Part shown: piece after piece, positions 1 through 9,413 of the stretch | Position numbering within the stretch: the first letter of the stretch is position 1 | Layout of the letters: each line of letters begins with the position of its first letter | DNA from: Ephydatia muelleri | Taxonomy: Eukaryota > Porifera > Demospongiae > Spongillida > Spongillidae | Direction: 5' to 3' | Length of the DNA stretch: 64,000 bases | NCBI GenBank assembly: GCA_013339895.1 | Contig: JABACO010000012.1 | Span: 5,533,949-5,597,948, forward strand | Program-made: the position numbers and the translations under genes | The notes under the pieces: model-generated | Databases searched by the model: none | Seen by the model: only the letters and a program-made list of their open reading frames with translations | What the model was told of the DNA's origin: nothing

Positions 1-60
1 TAGTTGTGCTCGGATTGCCTGCCCTTCTTTTAAATCGGCTTCATTTGGAATGCGTTTCAG

Positions 61-279
61 AGTCCGGTTGTAGTTCGCTATACCAACTACATAGCAAAAA
101 TGATAGGACTCACACCTTTAACCGACAACAAGTATACCTTCAACCTCTTCTATGCTGATATCGGAGACATCACTTCAGCGTTATGGACGCTTGAGATTCT
201 GAGAACAAAGAACTCCCATTACCAATACAAAGCCACACTGCTTACGCTTCTTGAGACTTCAGCTGATTCTCCTCAGTAA
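61..279 (+). CDS. Possible 3' exon of an unidentified gene entering from the left edge
   Basis: An open frame of about 72 codons runs from a good 3' splice acceptor (pyrimidine-rich stretch ending tttcag at 55-60) to a TAA at 277-279. In the same frame a stop sits just upstream of the acceptor, as expected if that part is intron. The frame could instead end at a strong donor (gtaagaag from about 275), which would make this an internal exon. The encoded peptide is mixed hydrophobic and polar with a tyrosine/threonine-rich start and a leucine-rich end. I recognise no domain in it. The rest of the gene would lie outside the window. It may equally be a chance open frame. Confidence 0.3.
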   Translation, partial: SPVVVRYTNYIAKMIGLTPLTDNKYTFNLFYADIGDITSALWTLEILRTKNSHYQYKATLLTLLETSADSPQ

Positions 280-779
280 GAAGGAAAAAAACAATAAGCC
301 GATATAACGTTACTGTACCTGCACAGAAAGTGATGTCCTTCTCTATCGAGTTGATGTTACAGCATCGCTTTGAGACAGTTTTGGTCGCAACCTCTCTTAC
401 TAATTGTTATACATATCCGCTACTGAAAATGATTCTCCTGCAGGAGTAGTGCAAACATCATCGCCATGCTACCTAGGACCTAAGGTTCGGCGCGGTCTTC
501 TTCGTCGTCATGGTACTAGTATATCGACTGATAGGTTCTGCTGTGACGCTATCGTTGCTCAGGGATCTGTTCGAGAAGAAACCTGGGAATTAGCCACTAG
601 TTCCTCAATTTACTTGAAGACCTACGCAAGATACTTCTTCTGGCTGATAGGAACGTACGGTTAGTTGCAGTAGATTTCCCGACGATGACGCCATACCTGC
701 ATGTGGCTTTGAAGAGTCTACGCATGCGCGTTACATTCATTTGAAATGGAAGTCTCGTACGCTGTAATTGTTCCAAATC

Positions 780-1445
780 TGGGTTTCAAAAGCAACTTAT
801 TACAGACATATGACTTATTTGATGCACATCAGAATACCGGGTCTGGCCACTAACATGATTCTATTTGATGCACACCAGCCACCATGACTCTATTAAATGC
901 ACACCAGGGACTGCCACTTTATTTGATACAAAAAAATTCAATTCAATACAAACCTGTGTCTGGCCGCTATCCTGATTCTATTTGAAGCACACTGGGTGTG
1001 GTCGCTAACATGATTCTATCTGATGCACACCAGGGATTCCACTACCATGACTTGATTTGTAGTTTTAACTATAGCTATGCTAGCGGCAATCCTGTCACTG
1101 TAGCAGTGTGCATCAGATAGAATCATATTAGCGGCCAGACCCGGTGTGCATCAAATAAAGTCATGCTATTGGCCAGTCTCTGGTGTGCAGCTGATAGGAT
1201 TGTGGTATCGACCAGCTGACCCTGGTGAGCATCAATTAGAAACATGTTAGCGACCTGACCCAGCCAGTGTGCATCAAATTGAATCTTATTAACTTTAGTG
1301 TAATAGTGTCTTGGTAGCGACCAGATACAATCAAGATAGCCTGATGATTCAATCTGATGCACACAGGTCTGGCCGTGGCCGTTATCCTGATTTCATTTGA
1401 TGTACTTGACTCTATCAGATGCACACCAGGGACTGGTGATAGCAT
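780..1445. repeat. Imperfect minisatellite with internal orientation switches
   Basis: Degenerate units of about 35-50 bp share the core gattctatttgatgcacac followed by ggccacta. From about 800 to 1050 the core lies on the plus strand. From about 1105 to 1290 it appears as its reverse complement (gtgtgcatcaaat...). From about 1350 to 1435 it is plus again. Open frames crossing this block are products of the repeat and are not genes. Confidence 0.75.
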
Positions 1446-2399
1446 GATGTATAGAAGTGTACTGTGTCATTGCTATAAGTACTCACAAACTTGCTTTTTT
1501 ATAATGGTCATATGATATGGCCACACCCCTCATGTGTAAATGTACATTAACATGACATGTACATATATGGAAAAGTTCATTTACATCTCACAAGTGCAGG
1601 TTGACAACATGTACATGTACAGATGTAATAATACAACAAATATAAGTTCACATCAAATCTCCCAGTTTCCATTAATGTAAGGCTTGATCCTAGCAGGATA
1701 AAAATATATTAAGACATCACACCATGCAAACATACCATACATACAATTTTGATGAAGACTACAGTATTGAAAATCTGGTTACAATTTGTGCATGTGTGTG
1801 TAGATGTGTATGCATGTGTATGTGTACTGCCATCTGTGCACTTAGTGTTTGTGACTTTTTTTAGAAGGACCTAATGTATGTGTGTATGTTGTCATGCACT
1901 TGGGGGGGGGGATAGCCCTCCATTGTTAATTCCTCAAGACCCTAGCTAGTAGATGAATGTACGGGAGTGACTACAGATACAACCCATTAGTACAGTACAT
2001 GTTGCTTTGATTATTTGACATCATGGATGTGTTTAACTACAGGCAATGCTCACACACACATAATACACACTCACACACATAGTGTATAACAGAAATAAAT
2101 AAGAAATCATACTGTTCTTCTCAATACAACCACATGTAAGAGTGCTCAAAAGCCCTATACAGCTAGGCGCCAAAACATATTACCCAGGCAGCAAAGAGGT
2201 CGGGGTCTATCTGGCAGTAAAAAAAATTACACACAGTGAACTATAAACTCGCACCAAAGCAATGACACTTCAGTCAGTGCAAACAGCCTACAATTAGCCC
2301 ATCAACACTCCCCATTGGAAAGGATGCCCCTGGTAGCCTCATATGGGGTGTGGCAAAGCAGCCATACCCACCAACGGAGCACAGCAACATACGTATGTT
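1446..2399. other. Non-coding stretch, no gene seen
   Basis: AT-rich, low-complexity DNA with acatgtacatgtac-like stretches near 1560-1620, TG-rich segments near 1790-1890 and a short G run at about 1902-1911. No reading frame with recognisable protein content was found. Confidence 0.6.
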
Positions 2400-2660
2400 C
2401 TTCAAGTGTGCGCATGTGTGTACACATGTGTGTGCTTGTGTGTGTGTGTTAGTGTGTGTATATGTGTGTACACATGTGTGTGTTTGTGTGTGTGTGTTAG
2501 TGTGTGTATATGTGTGTACACATGTGTGTGTTTGTGTGTGTGTGTTAGTGTGTGTATATGTGTGTACACGTGTGTTATTGTGTGTTTGTGTGTGTGTTAG
2601 TGCGTGTATATGTGTGTACACGTGTGTTATTGTGTGTATGTGTGCTTAAGTGTGTGTTAG
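2400..2660. repeat. 48-bp TG-rich minisatellite
   Basis: The marker tetramer ttag recurs at 2449, 2497 and 2545, an exact 48-bp spacing, and again near 2597. It lies inside TG-rich units containing tgtgtgtatatgtgtgtaca. As 48 is a multiple of three, long cysteine/valine open frames cross the array; they are artefacts. Confidence 0.85.
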
Positions 2661-2832
2661 GATACTGTTTAGGGAGCTAAACAGAGTTTAACAGGGCTCT
2701 AGTAACTCCCTATCAGTATTTGTGGGCAGAGGCTTGCGGTTACTCAGGCTCGTGGCCTTAGGTGGGCGGGAGCCTTGTCCTCCCTATTATTGTTACCCTT
2801 TGTGCGCCATGGCCGGCTTGTGAGATTATATG

Positions 2833-2960
2833 CACTCCCCGGCAGCCTCCCAGCACTCCCCAGCAGCCTCCCAGCACTCCCCGGCAGCCTCCCAGCACTC
2901 CCCGGCAGCCTCCCAGCACTCCCTGGTAGCCTCCCAGCATTCCCCGGCAGCCTCCCAGCA
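2833..2960. repeat. 21-bp GC-rich minisatellite, about six copies
   Basis: Head-to-tail copies of a 21-bp unit (cactccccggcagcctccca plus g) with single-base variants. A lone inverted copy lies at about 3458-3488. The unit is a multiple of three, so open frames in it are not evidence of a gene. Confidence 0.85.
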
Positions 2961-3284
2961 CATATGTATATGCGTGCATGTATAGATGTGTACACATGCA
3001 CATGCATATATTTACATGTTTTTGGGCCCTTCCATAATGGCCTTGTCAGGGTCACAGATCAAGATATGCATATTCTAGACTCTCACTGGTTCTATGTTCC
3101 TGTTACATTGACCATGTACCCTACATCAAGCTACATGTAGGTAATCTGTGCATCAAGTACGCTGTATCTGTGCTTGACACATGACCAGATGGTTTAGTAT
3201 TTAACGTTCCTACTCACTCTAACACCAACTCCATCACCTAGTAATGTCTACTAAACCACATCACACTTATCATGCACACACACA

Positions 3285-3450
3285 CACAGACACATACATT
3301 TACAAACACATACACACACATGTACACACACATGCACCACTAACACACACGTGTACACACATTCACACACTAACACACATGTGTACACACATACACACAC
3401 TAACACACACGTGTACACACACATACACACTAACACATGTGTACAAGCTC
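3285..3450. repeat. CA-rich minisatellite, inverse of the 2.4-2.66 kb array
   Basis: Repeats of actaacacacacgtgtacac are the reverse complement of the ttagtgtgtgtatatgtgtgtacac-type units at 2400-2660. The two arrays therefore face each other across the 21-bp GC-rich array. Confidence 0.75.
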
Positions 3451-3569
3451 TCCTGAAGCACCGGGGAGTGCTGGGAGGCTGCCGGGGCATACAATGAACA
3501 CATGCACCAAATGCACACATACATGTTCTCACTGACACACAGACACACATGCGCGCACCAGCGTGCGTG

Positions 3570-3600
<31 letters not shown>

Positions 3601-3654
3601 TATGTGCGAACACAAACATGTACCACCTAGTGCCACTGATATACACTTAGTAGT

Positions 3655-4010
3655 ACTCAACACTGATGCACACACACCTAGCAAACACTGATGTACACAC
3701 ATCAAGCAACACTGATGCACACACATCTAGCAAACACTGATGTACACACACCTAGCAAACACTGATGTACACACACAGACATACACACCAAGCAACACTG
3801 ATGTACACACACCTAGCAACACTGATGCACATACACACACATAGAAACTACACACTAAGCTATACTGATGTACACACACCAAGCAACACTGATGTATACA
3901 CACAGATGCACACACACATACACACCAAGCAACACTGATGCACAAACACCAAGCAACACTGATGTAGACAACTTGAACACTGATACACACAGACTAGCAA
4001 CATTGCACAC
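3655..4010. repeat. CA-rich minisatellite with caacactgatg core
   Basis: About a dozen variable units of roughly 24-32 bp share aacactgatgtacacacac followed by ctagc or caagc. It is adjacent to the previous CA-rich array but has a distinct core. Confidence 0.75.
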
Positions 4011-4547
4011 ATATCAGGTGACTATGGACACAGACACAGGCAACAATAGATTAAATTGTGCTCTAAATCGAATGGACTTCAGAAAAGCACAAGTACATTG
4101 AATCTAGAAAACGGCACACACAAACAACTGACAGGAGCCACAACTGAGTTTTTAACTATCTCACTCTTTCAAAACCACGTAATTATAATCCAAACGACTA
4201 CTTACGCGCAACGGAACGAGTTTCACCACTCCAATGTGTCTTCCAACAGTTCTCAGCATCTTCAAACTTACATAACGAAAAGTAGAACGCACAAAACACG
4301 CACAGGATCGAATGGCCTTGAAGTGCCTAAAAAATGGCGATTCAAATTGCGCGATCGCAACTAGGAACAATACGATGTTAAAAAGGAAACGAAAGAAAGT
4401 AGTTCAACCCCTTACCAAGCGAGAAAGGTAAAGTTGTCCATACAAAAGTAGATTCGTCTGAACGCAGTTCGCGCGTCTTCACTAACGCTTTTTCAAACGC
4501 TTGGTTTCCAAATTCTATTCCGTCATTACGCGTACAATGATTATTTA
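4011..4547. other. Unique sequence, no supported gene
   Basis: Open frames of up to about 100 codons occur on both strands, but they overlap each other and show no recognisable motif. This is the left flank of the poly-G-ended element. Confidence 0.45.
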
Positions 4548-4557
4548 GAAAGCAGGC

Positions 4558-5625
4558 GAGGGGGGGGGGGGGGGGGGGCAAAAAACAAAGTGGAAGACAC
4601 CATCCCCCAACTTTGAAGAGCTCATTGAGAGCATCACAAATATGCTATTATTTTTTGCAGGGGGGTCTAGGAAAAAAAGTTATGAGGTGTCAAAGTTTGG
4701 GGGGGGGGGGGGGGGGGGGGGGGGGTCTATGCCTTAAATGAATTTTTTGAAAAATTCATAACATTTATGAATTTTTTTTTTTTTGCAACATAGCGGACAA
4801 CATCATACAGTTCGTAGTGTCCATAGGTTTTTTATGCGTGCGAAGATTTGGTTTAAGTCAACTATCTGCCCAGTAGCGCGATTCTATAATTATTATTTGT
4901 ACGGAAATTAGCCGGTGAGGGCCACTGAGGGCCAACTGTACTTATCACGTGATTGAGGCTAATTTGCAAAACCACACACTTTCATCATGAATATAACTAT
5001 TTGCGATCGTTGCAACGTATAGCTTCAAATACCGCTGATAGACGAGATCAATCTACGACAGCATCAACAATCCAAGAGTTGTAAAGCGGTTGCTGCTAAG
5101 GTAAAAGCTAGCGCTAGTCAGCCAAAAATAACTTCGTTGTTAAGACACGTGTTTGCAAGTAAGTGATGCTACAGCAGCTGCTGTGCAACCCGTAACACCT
5201 ATTTCGAGTCCGTCTTCCACATCTGCAGAAGAGATTGTGGGTGTGGAAGTGGAAGTAGAAGGTGAGCATGATGCTTGTAAATAGAAGTGAAGAGGAATTC
5301 TTGCTTCTGAAGACGGACATGCTAATGGAGCCTCGGATCTCTTTGTTTTGGAGCAAGTTAATGCGAGAGGAATGGGAATAACTACAACTATTTATAAGAG
5401 CAATGCGGCAATGTGTAGTATATAGTGTATCTATGTAAGTTTGTGCGCGATTGCATTCTTATTATTAATAGAGGTGCGGTCAATTGTCGATTACGTAATG
5501 ATTTTAAGGGGCGTGGTCTAAAAAGGGCGTGTTCGTAGGCGGAGGGGGGGGGGGGGGGTTGACCTGGACCTTGATTTTAAGAATTTTTGGGATGGTGTCT
5601 ATAACTTTTTTTTTGCCCCCCCCTC
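4558..5625. mobile_element. Poly-G-ended inverted-repeat DNA element with 10-bp target duplication
   Basis: The left end reads GAGGGGG with 18 further G, then CAAAAAAC. The right end is the inverse and finishes ...GCCCCCCCCTC. The terminal inverted repeats extend about 40-50 bp and include gacaccatccc on the left and gggatggtgtc on the right. The element is bracketed by the direct repeat gaaagcaggc at 4548-4557 and 5626-5635. Further G runs lie at 4699-4725 (27 G) and 5544-5558. A decayed zinc-motif ORF is inside. Total length is 1,068 bp, so it is probably non-autonomous. A 10-bp duplication would suit a MULE-like family, but I cannot assign a superfamily from the ends alone. Confidence 0.8.
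4987..5279 (+). pseudogene. Decayed zinc-motif N-terminus of a transposon protein
   Basis: Reading from the ATG at 4987 gives a short peptide with CDRC followed by an HQQ...C motif, consistent with a C2HC or BED-like zinc finger at the N-terminus of a transposase. An in-frame TAG interrupts it at about codon 12, and a second stop near 5161 forces a frame change. After that, a serine/threonine- and glutamate-rich segment continues to about 5279. It lies inside the poly-G-ended element, so it is probably a remnant of that element's own protein. No catalytic domain remains. Assignment beyond 'zinc-motif protein' is inference. Confidence 0.45.
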
Positions 5626-5739
5626 GAAAGCAGGCATTAAATTGTTAATAGCTACAATAGCATTAACTTGTATGCAACGAATTACGCCCTCGCGGATCGG
5701 TAGAATGTAATTAGCATAGTTGTACAAAATGAGATACTT

Positions 5740-5905
5740 GTATACAGGCTTGTATAACAACCCTTATTTACACTGTGGTTTTTTGATTAGCACACACTGC
5801 CGTTATACACAGTTATACACAATTATACGCAATGTGTATAACAAATACTGTATAACTACTTGTATAACAATGTTATACAGGCGAGTATAACAACCCTTTT
5901 TACAC
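5740..5905. repeat. gtataacaa-rich direct repeats
   Basis: Two copies of tatacagg followed by gtataacaaccctt and a tttacac block lie at about 5743-5785 and 5873-5905. Several shorter ttatacac motifs sit between them. They may be degenerate ends of an unidentified element. 5906-6435 shows no supported gene. Confidence 0.5.
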
Positions 5906-6435
5906 AGTGTCGGTTGAGGTTGTTCGTTTTAAAACAACCGATTATTGCCGATTTAACAATTAATTATCGATTATTTATGCATAATCGATGGACCAAAAGT
6001 TAAACCAGCACAACCTCGGGCTTTGCAACATGGCAAGAAAGATGGTCCGCGGCGTACCCCTAAGAATGTCCCCTTGTTGCTAGTGTCCAGCAAAGTCACC
6101 CTTCTGGATAGTTTTTCAAGTTTTCAAAATTTCCGTGAACTCCAAAGAGTTTCAAGCAAATGGTCCTTACCATGGGCTATCCATCATAAAGTTATAGGGT
6201 ACTGAATTTATAATTAGCCATACATTTCAATTCGAGCATTACTTTTCTTATGCTTGTCCTGTAAAATTTGATAGTATCATAGGGGTGATTTTGCTGGACA
6301 ATGTTCCAATAAGTATCACCATGAAGAGATGAATCTCTCCATTGTTCGCTTTCGTCCGCTTATTGTTTTCTCGCGCCCAGCTTTATTGGTAGATGTAAGA
6401 CGGATGTGACGCCACTTGCAACTCCTCAATAAAAT

Positions 6436-6570
6436 ATCAACCGGTCGGTTGTGGTTGCTGAATATTTTAACAACCGGTTGAAGCGGTTATTTAGCTGAAA
6501 TAGAACCGGTTGAGGCGGTTATTTAATTCTCGCGATCGGTTAACCGGAGCTCCGGCACAACCGGTTTCAA
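6436..6570. repeat. Cluster of CCGGTTG motifs on both strands
   Basis: At least seven copies of caaccgg or ccggttg-like heptamers occur in about 135 bp, with accompanying gcggttattta blocks. Copies also occur near 5895-5945. The origin is unknown. Confidence 0.5.
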
Positions 6571-6611
6571 GCCTTAGATTAGGGTTATAATTACATTTCT
6601 TGTTACAATAT

Positions 6612-6692
6612 TGAGCACAACGTATTTAGTAGGTCTGCTGGTTCATTAAACACAGTGTTACAAAATGCACGCCGCGCCCTAACGTAGTCTCG
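6612..6692 (+). repeat. Dispersed repeat, second copy near 37.94-38.03 kb
   Basis: The segment beginning gagcacaacgtattt, then acacagtgtta, caaaatgcacgcc and gccctaacg matches about 80 bp at 37,940-38,025 in the same orientation with small differences. A short inverted pair (ccagaccct and agggtctgg) follows at about 6698-6756. Confidence 0.65.
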
Positions 6693-6889
6693 TACCCAGA
6701 CCCTCAAACTGCAGCTGCGGATGGATTACATCACCGCTACGCGGAAAAAGGGTCTGGAGAAATTGCTTACTTTTTTGTGACCAGTGGGCAGTCCCGCCGT
6801 TGGAATTTCAACGGTACAATCAAATTGCAGGTATGCGGTGATTTGCATGTCACACATGAAAGTCACGTGCTCAACATGGACGTCGACAT

Positions 6890-7150
6890 AATATGTTTAG
6901 CTGCTCGGGAACTTGGCTACGATAGCGTTACTTCAGAGCCGCTTGGTTATAGAAAGTTTTGTGAAGGGTCAGGATGTGTTCGTCAGACTTCCGACTGAGT
7001 CGGGAAGTCGTTGTGCTATTGGCTTTTCAGTTTGCCAGCAATTTTGACAGGCGAAGGGGGTGGAGTGGATCGATCTTGGTAGTTGTTAGTCCCCCGCTAA
7101 GGGCATTGATGAAGGACCAGGTTGATGCGCTCACTAAGGAAGGGATTGTG
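6890..7150 (+). pseudogene. RecQ-like DNA helicase relic
   Basis: Fragments in shifting frames reproduce the start of a RecQ-family ATPase domain. There is an N-terminal LGYDSVTSE-type segment, then a Walker A region reading GKSLCY near 6998-7015. About 20 codons later a motif Ia-like stretch (VVVSP, LRALMKDQVDAL) is present at about 7080-7135. In intact RecQ helicases this domain couples ATP hydrolysis to 3'-5' DNA unwinding. Here at least two frameshifts separate the pieces and everything after motif Ia is missing. Multi-copy RecQ relics of this kind occur in sponge and cnidarian genomes, so a mobile origin is likely (inference). Confidence 0.65.
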
Positions 7151-7505
7151 GCTGTTGGGAGTGAGGCTGTGTCTGATGTGGGAATGGTTGTTGTGGCAGA
7201 GGATGTGGCTGTTGGAAGTGAGGAGGAATATGCTGTGTCATAGAAACCAGCTCCATTCCTTCTCCACTTTGAACACATGACTTAATTTCTTTTTCTACAT
7301 CATCCAAGTGCTGCTTTAACTTTCCATATATTTTCAATAAATTAAAGCAGCATATACAAAGCCAACAAACACATTCAGTCTTATACAATGTAGCACGCAC
7401 AGAACTAGGCAGATACGGAACCAAGTCCCCTGCTGAAGTACTATGCAATATTCTTCTGTTATTTATCAGCGCTTCATTGGCGCACATTTCACACGATTCT
7501 TCCAT
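7134..7505 (-). CDS. ZAD-like CxxC...CxxC N-terminal exon
   Basis: An ATG at 7505 opens a 123-codon frame. Residues 5-8 are CEMC and residues 47-50 are CWLC, with an LVPYLPSSVRATL-like helix between them and a charged helix (LKQHLDDVEKEI) afterwards. The spacing resembles the ZAD type of zinc-coordinating dimerisation domain. The last 35 codons are proline/glutamine/histidine-rich and lie antisense to the RecQ relic, so the true exon probably ends before about 7240. The start codon is about 15 bp from the proposed left end of the Ginger element, which may have displaced the promoter. It could be a host transcription-factor exon or a transposon-derived N-terminus. Confidence 0.4.
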   Translation of the reverse strand: MEESCEMCANEALINNRRILHSTSAGDLVPYLPSSVRATLYKTECVCWLCICCFNLLKIYGKLKQHLDDVEKEIKSCVQSGEGMELVSMTQHIPPHFQQPHPLPQQPFPHQTQPHSQQPQSLP

Positions 7506-7544
7506 CTCGTTCGCAGAACTGTCACGAAATAATTGGTCCGGTGT

Positions 7545-7700
7545 TGCGGTACAGTTTATCCCGGGATAGTTTATCCCGGGATAGTTTATCCGCCCGGATA
7601 GGATATTTTATCCGGCCGGATATTATGTCCTTGTACGTTTTATCCTACCCTGGTACATACTATCCTACCCTAGGATAAACTATCCTAGGATAATTTATCC
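7545..7700. repeat. Left terminal GATA-rich inverted region of Ginger copy 1
   Basis: It holds more than eight tttatcc/ggataaa motifs, including two exact tandem cagtttatcccggga-type units. The region is the inverted counterpart of about 11165-11285. Confidence 0.65.
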
Positions 7701-7858
7701 TACTTGTATTTACTACACTATATAGAATTTGTTTATCCTGGATGTACATGTGATGTATAAACGCATATAATGTTACATGTATTATTCTTTTAAAATAATT
7801 AAAATAATTTAATTTTTCATAAAACATGTATATGCAAAAATTGAGATTCACTGTAAAA

Positions 7859-9273
7859 TTACATTTTCCTAACAATTTCAAAATGACTGTTTATGTTTGT
7901 TACATAAATGGACTCTTCTTCACCCATTCTGCTTGATGCCACCTTTGTAGAGTGTCTTAGCCATTTGAAGGTGACCCCAGATGGTGAAAAACAGTAAATT
8001 TTTGTACTCAGCATGGACACAGCTGCAATAATTTCCATTTCTGTTGCCCATACATTCCTCGACTGCATCCTCATTAGCTTGAGGTATTATTCCATTGTTT
8101 CGTTTGGGTCCAGTATGCATGCAGTTCAGGAATTGTAGAATTGTGTACCATATAAGATGTTACAAGTAGACGAACTTCCTCATGGTAATCTTGCGACCCT
8201 TTTAGAACTTGTGATAGGCTTCGAAAAAAACTGTTTCCATCTCCTTTTATTCTGACTGTTGCCAAAGGAGCCTGTGATATTCCAATCCTTACAGAATCTT
8301 TAGATTTGATGTAGTTGCTGCAAATAAATGATAATCCAAGTAACCAACATTTCTAATTTTGCCATTCACTACCAGTAGGTAGATATAGTATTGAATCTAT
8401 TTGATCACCCATCACTATCTGTAGTGAAATTCCATCAGTATTCAATGAGAGCAACTTTTCAACTGTAACGCCATCATCAAAACATCGATCTCTGGTATCG
8501 TATATCCACTGACAATTCAGATGGGGATATTAAAAAGTACATTCCACCATACACAAGCATTGACTTCGAATTTCATCCAAATGTTCATAATAGCAGTGGC
8601 TTTAATCACTGTACGTGGACCAGTTGGACATCAATCAAGGATGGAGAACTTTTTTTGAACTTTGTTTGATGTTTTTCATTAACAATTACAAAATCTCCAC
8701 ACCTCTCTCAGTGATTCTTCTCCATAAAATTTTCTGAAATCAATCCAAACAGAAACTGTTGTGTCTTTGCTGAGTGCATATTCATCATTATGTAATCGAA
8801 GTGATTCCCACTGTTGATGAGATATTTAAGATTAATGGTATTAAAGTTATTTATGTACCAAAATACATTCCTTTACTTACATCAAACTCTTCATCTTCCT
8901 CTGCTCTACAGCACAATCTATCTGCCCCTGATTGCAGTAAGCGCAAAAGTTGTGGTGAATATAGTAGCTCATGAAGTAAATGTTCATTGTATTGGAATGC
9001 TTCTCGACAGTGCCTATCACCACTCTGCCCTATATCATTATCAAATGGCTCTTCATCATCTGCATCACCATTTGTACCTTTTTGCATAAGTTCAACTTGA
9101 CCACATGAGCAGGAACCATCATCAATATCACTATTATCTTCACCGACATCATCACAATAACAATCATCACCATAACCAATGTCATCATTATCATCATCAT
9201 TATCTGGAAAGAACAATGTATTAACCTTCATGTGTGTTGCATCTGCAATATGACATTTAATTCCATTACACAT
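7859..9273 (-). pseudogene. OTU protease part of Ginger copy 1, active-site Cys changed to Ser
   Basis: Going down the minus strand there is an aspartate-rich linker with a conserved LLYSPQLLRLL and EEDEEFDV stretch (9273-8851), then a middle segment with ALSKDTTVSVW and FVIVNE (about 8800-8640). OTU motifs follow. The catalytic loop reads GDGNSFFR at plus positions 8221-8244, where the related copy near 49.1 kb reads ADGNCFFR; the nucleophilic cysteine is therefore serine (AGT). A C-terminal HF motif is retained at about 7875. The pieces lie in different frames with stops between them. Whether some breaks are introns cannot be settled here. OTU proteases normally cleave ubiquitin-type chains; this copy should be inactive. 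Confidence 0.6.
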
Positions 9274-9413
9274 TGACTCACTGATTTCCTGTGCTCCATC
9301 CTAAATTTGGGGGGATTGGTGAAAATCATTATTATTCTATGCAGCATGCTTAAAGGCATGTAATCATTACACGGAAAAAGTAATCTAAATGAGCTACATA
9401 TACCTACCTCAAA

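Noticed and set aside
404..664. 86-codon open frame near the left edge
   Set aside because: No recognisable motif, signal peptide or splice context; length is within chance for this composition.
2274..3646. Several long histidine/threonine or cysteine/valine open frames
   Set aside because: They run through TG/CA and 21-bp minisatellites whose units are multiples of three, so openness follows from the repeat.
780..4010. Possible CRISPR array
   Set aside because: Repeats are adjacent or irregular with no unique spacers of constant length, no cas genes, and the sequence is eukaryotic.
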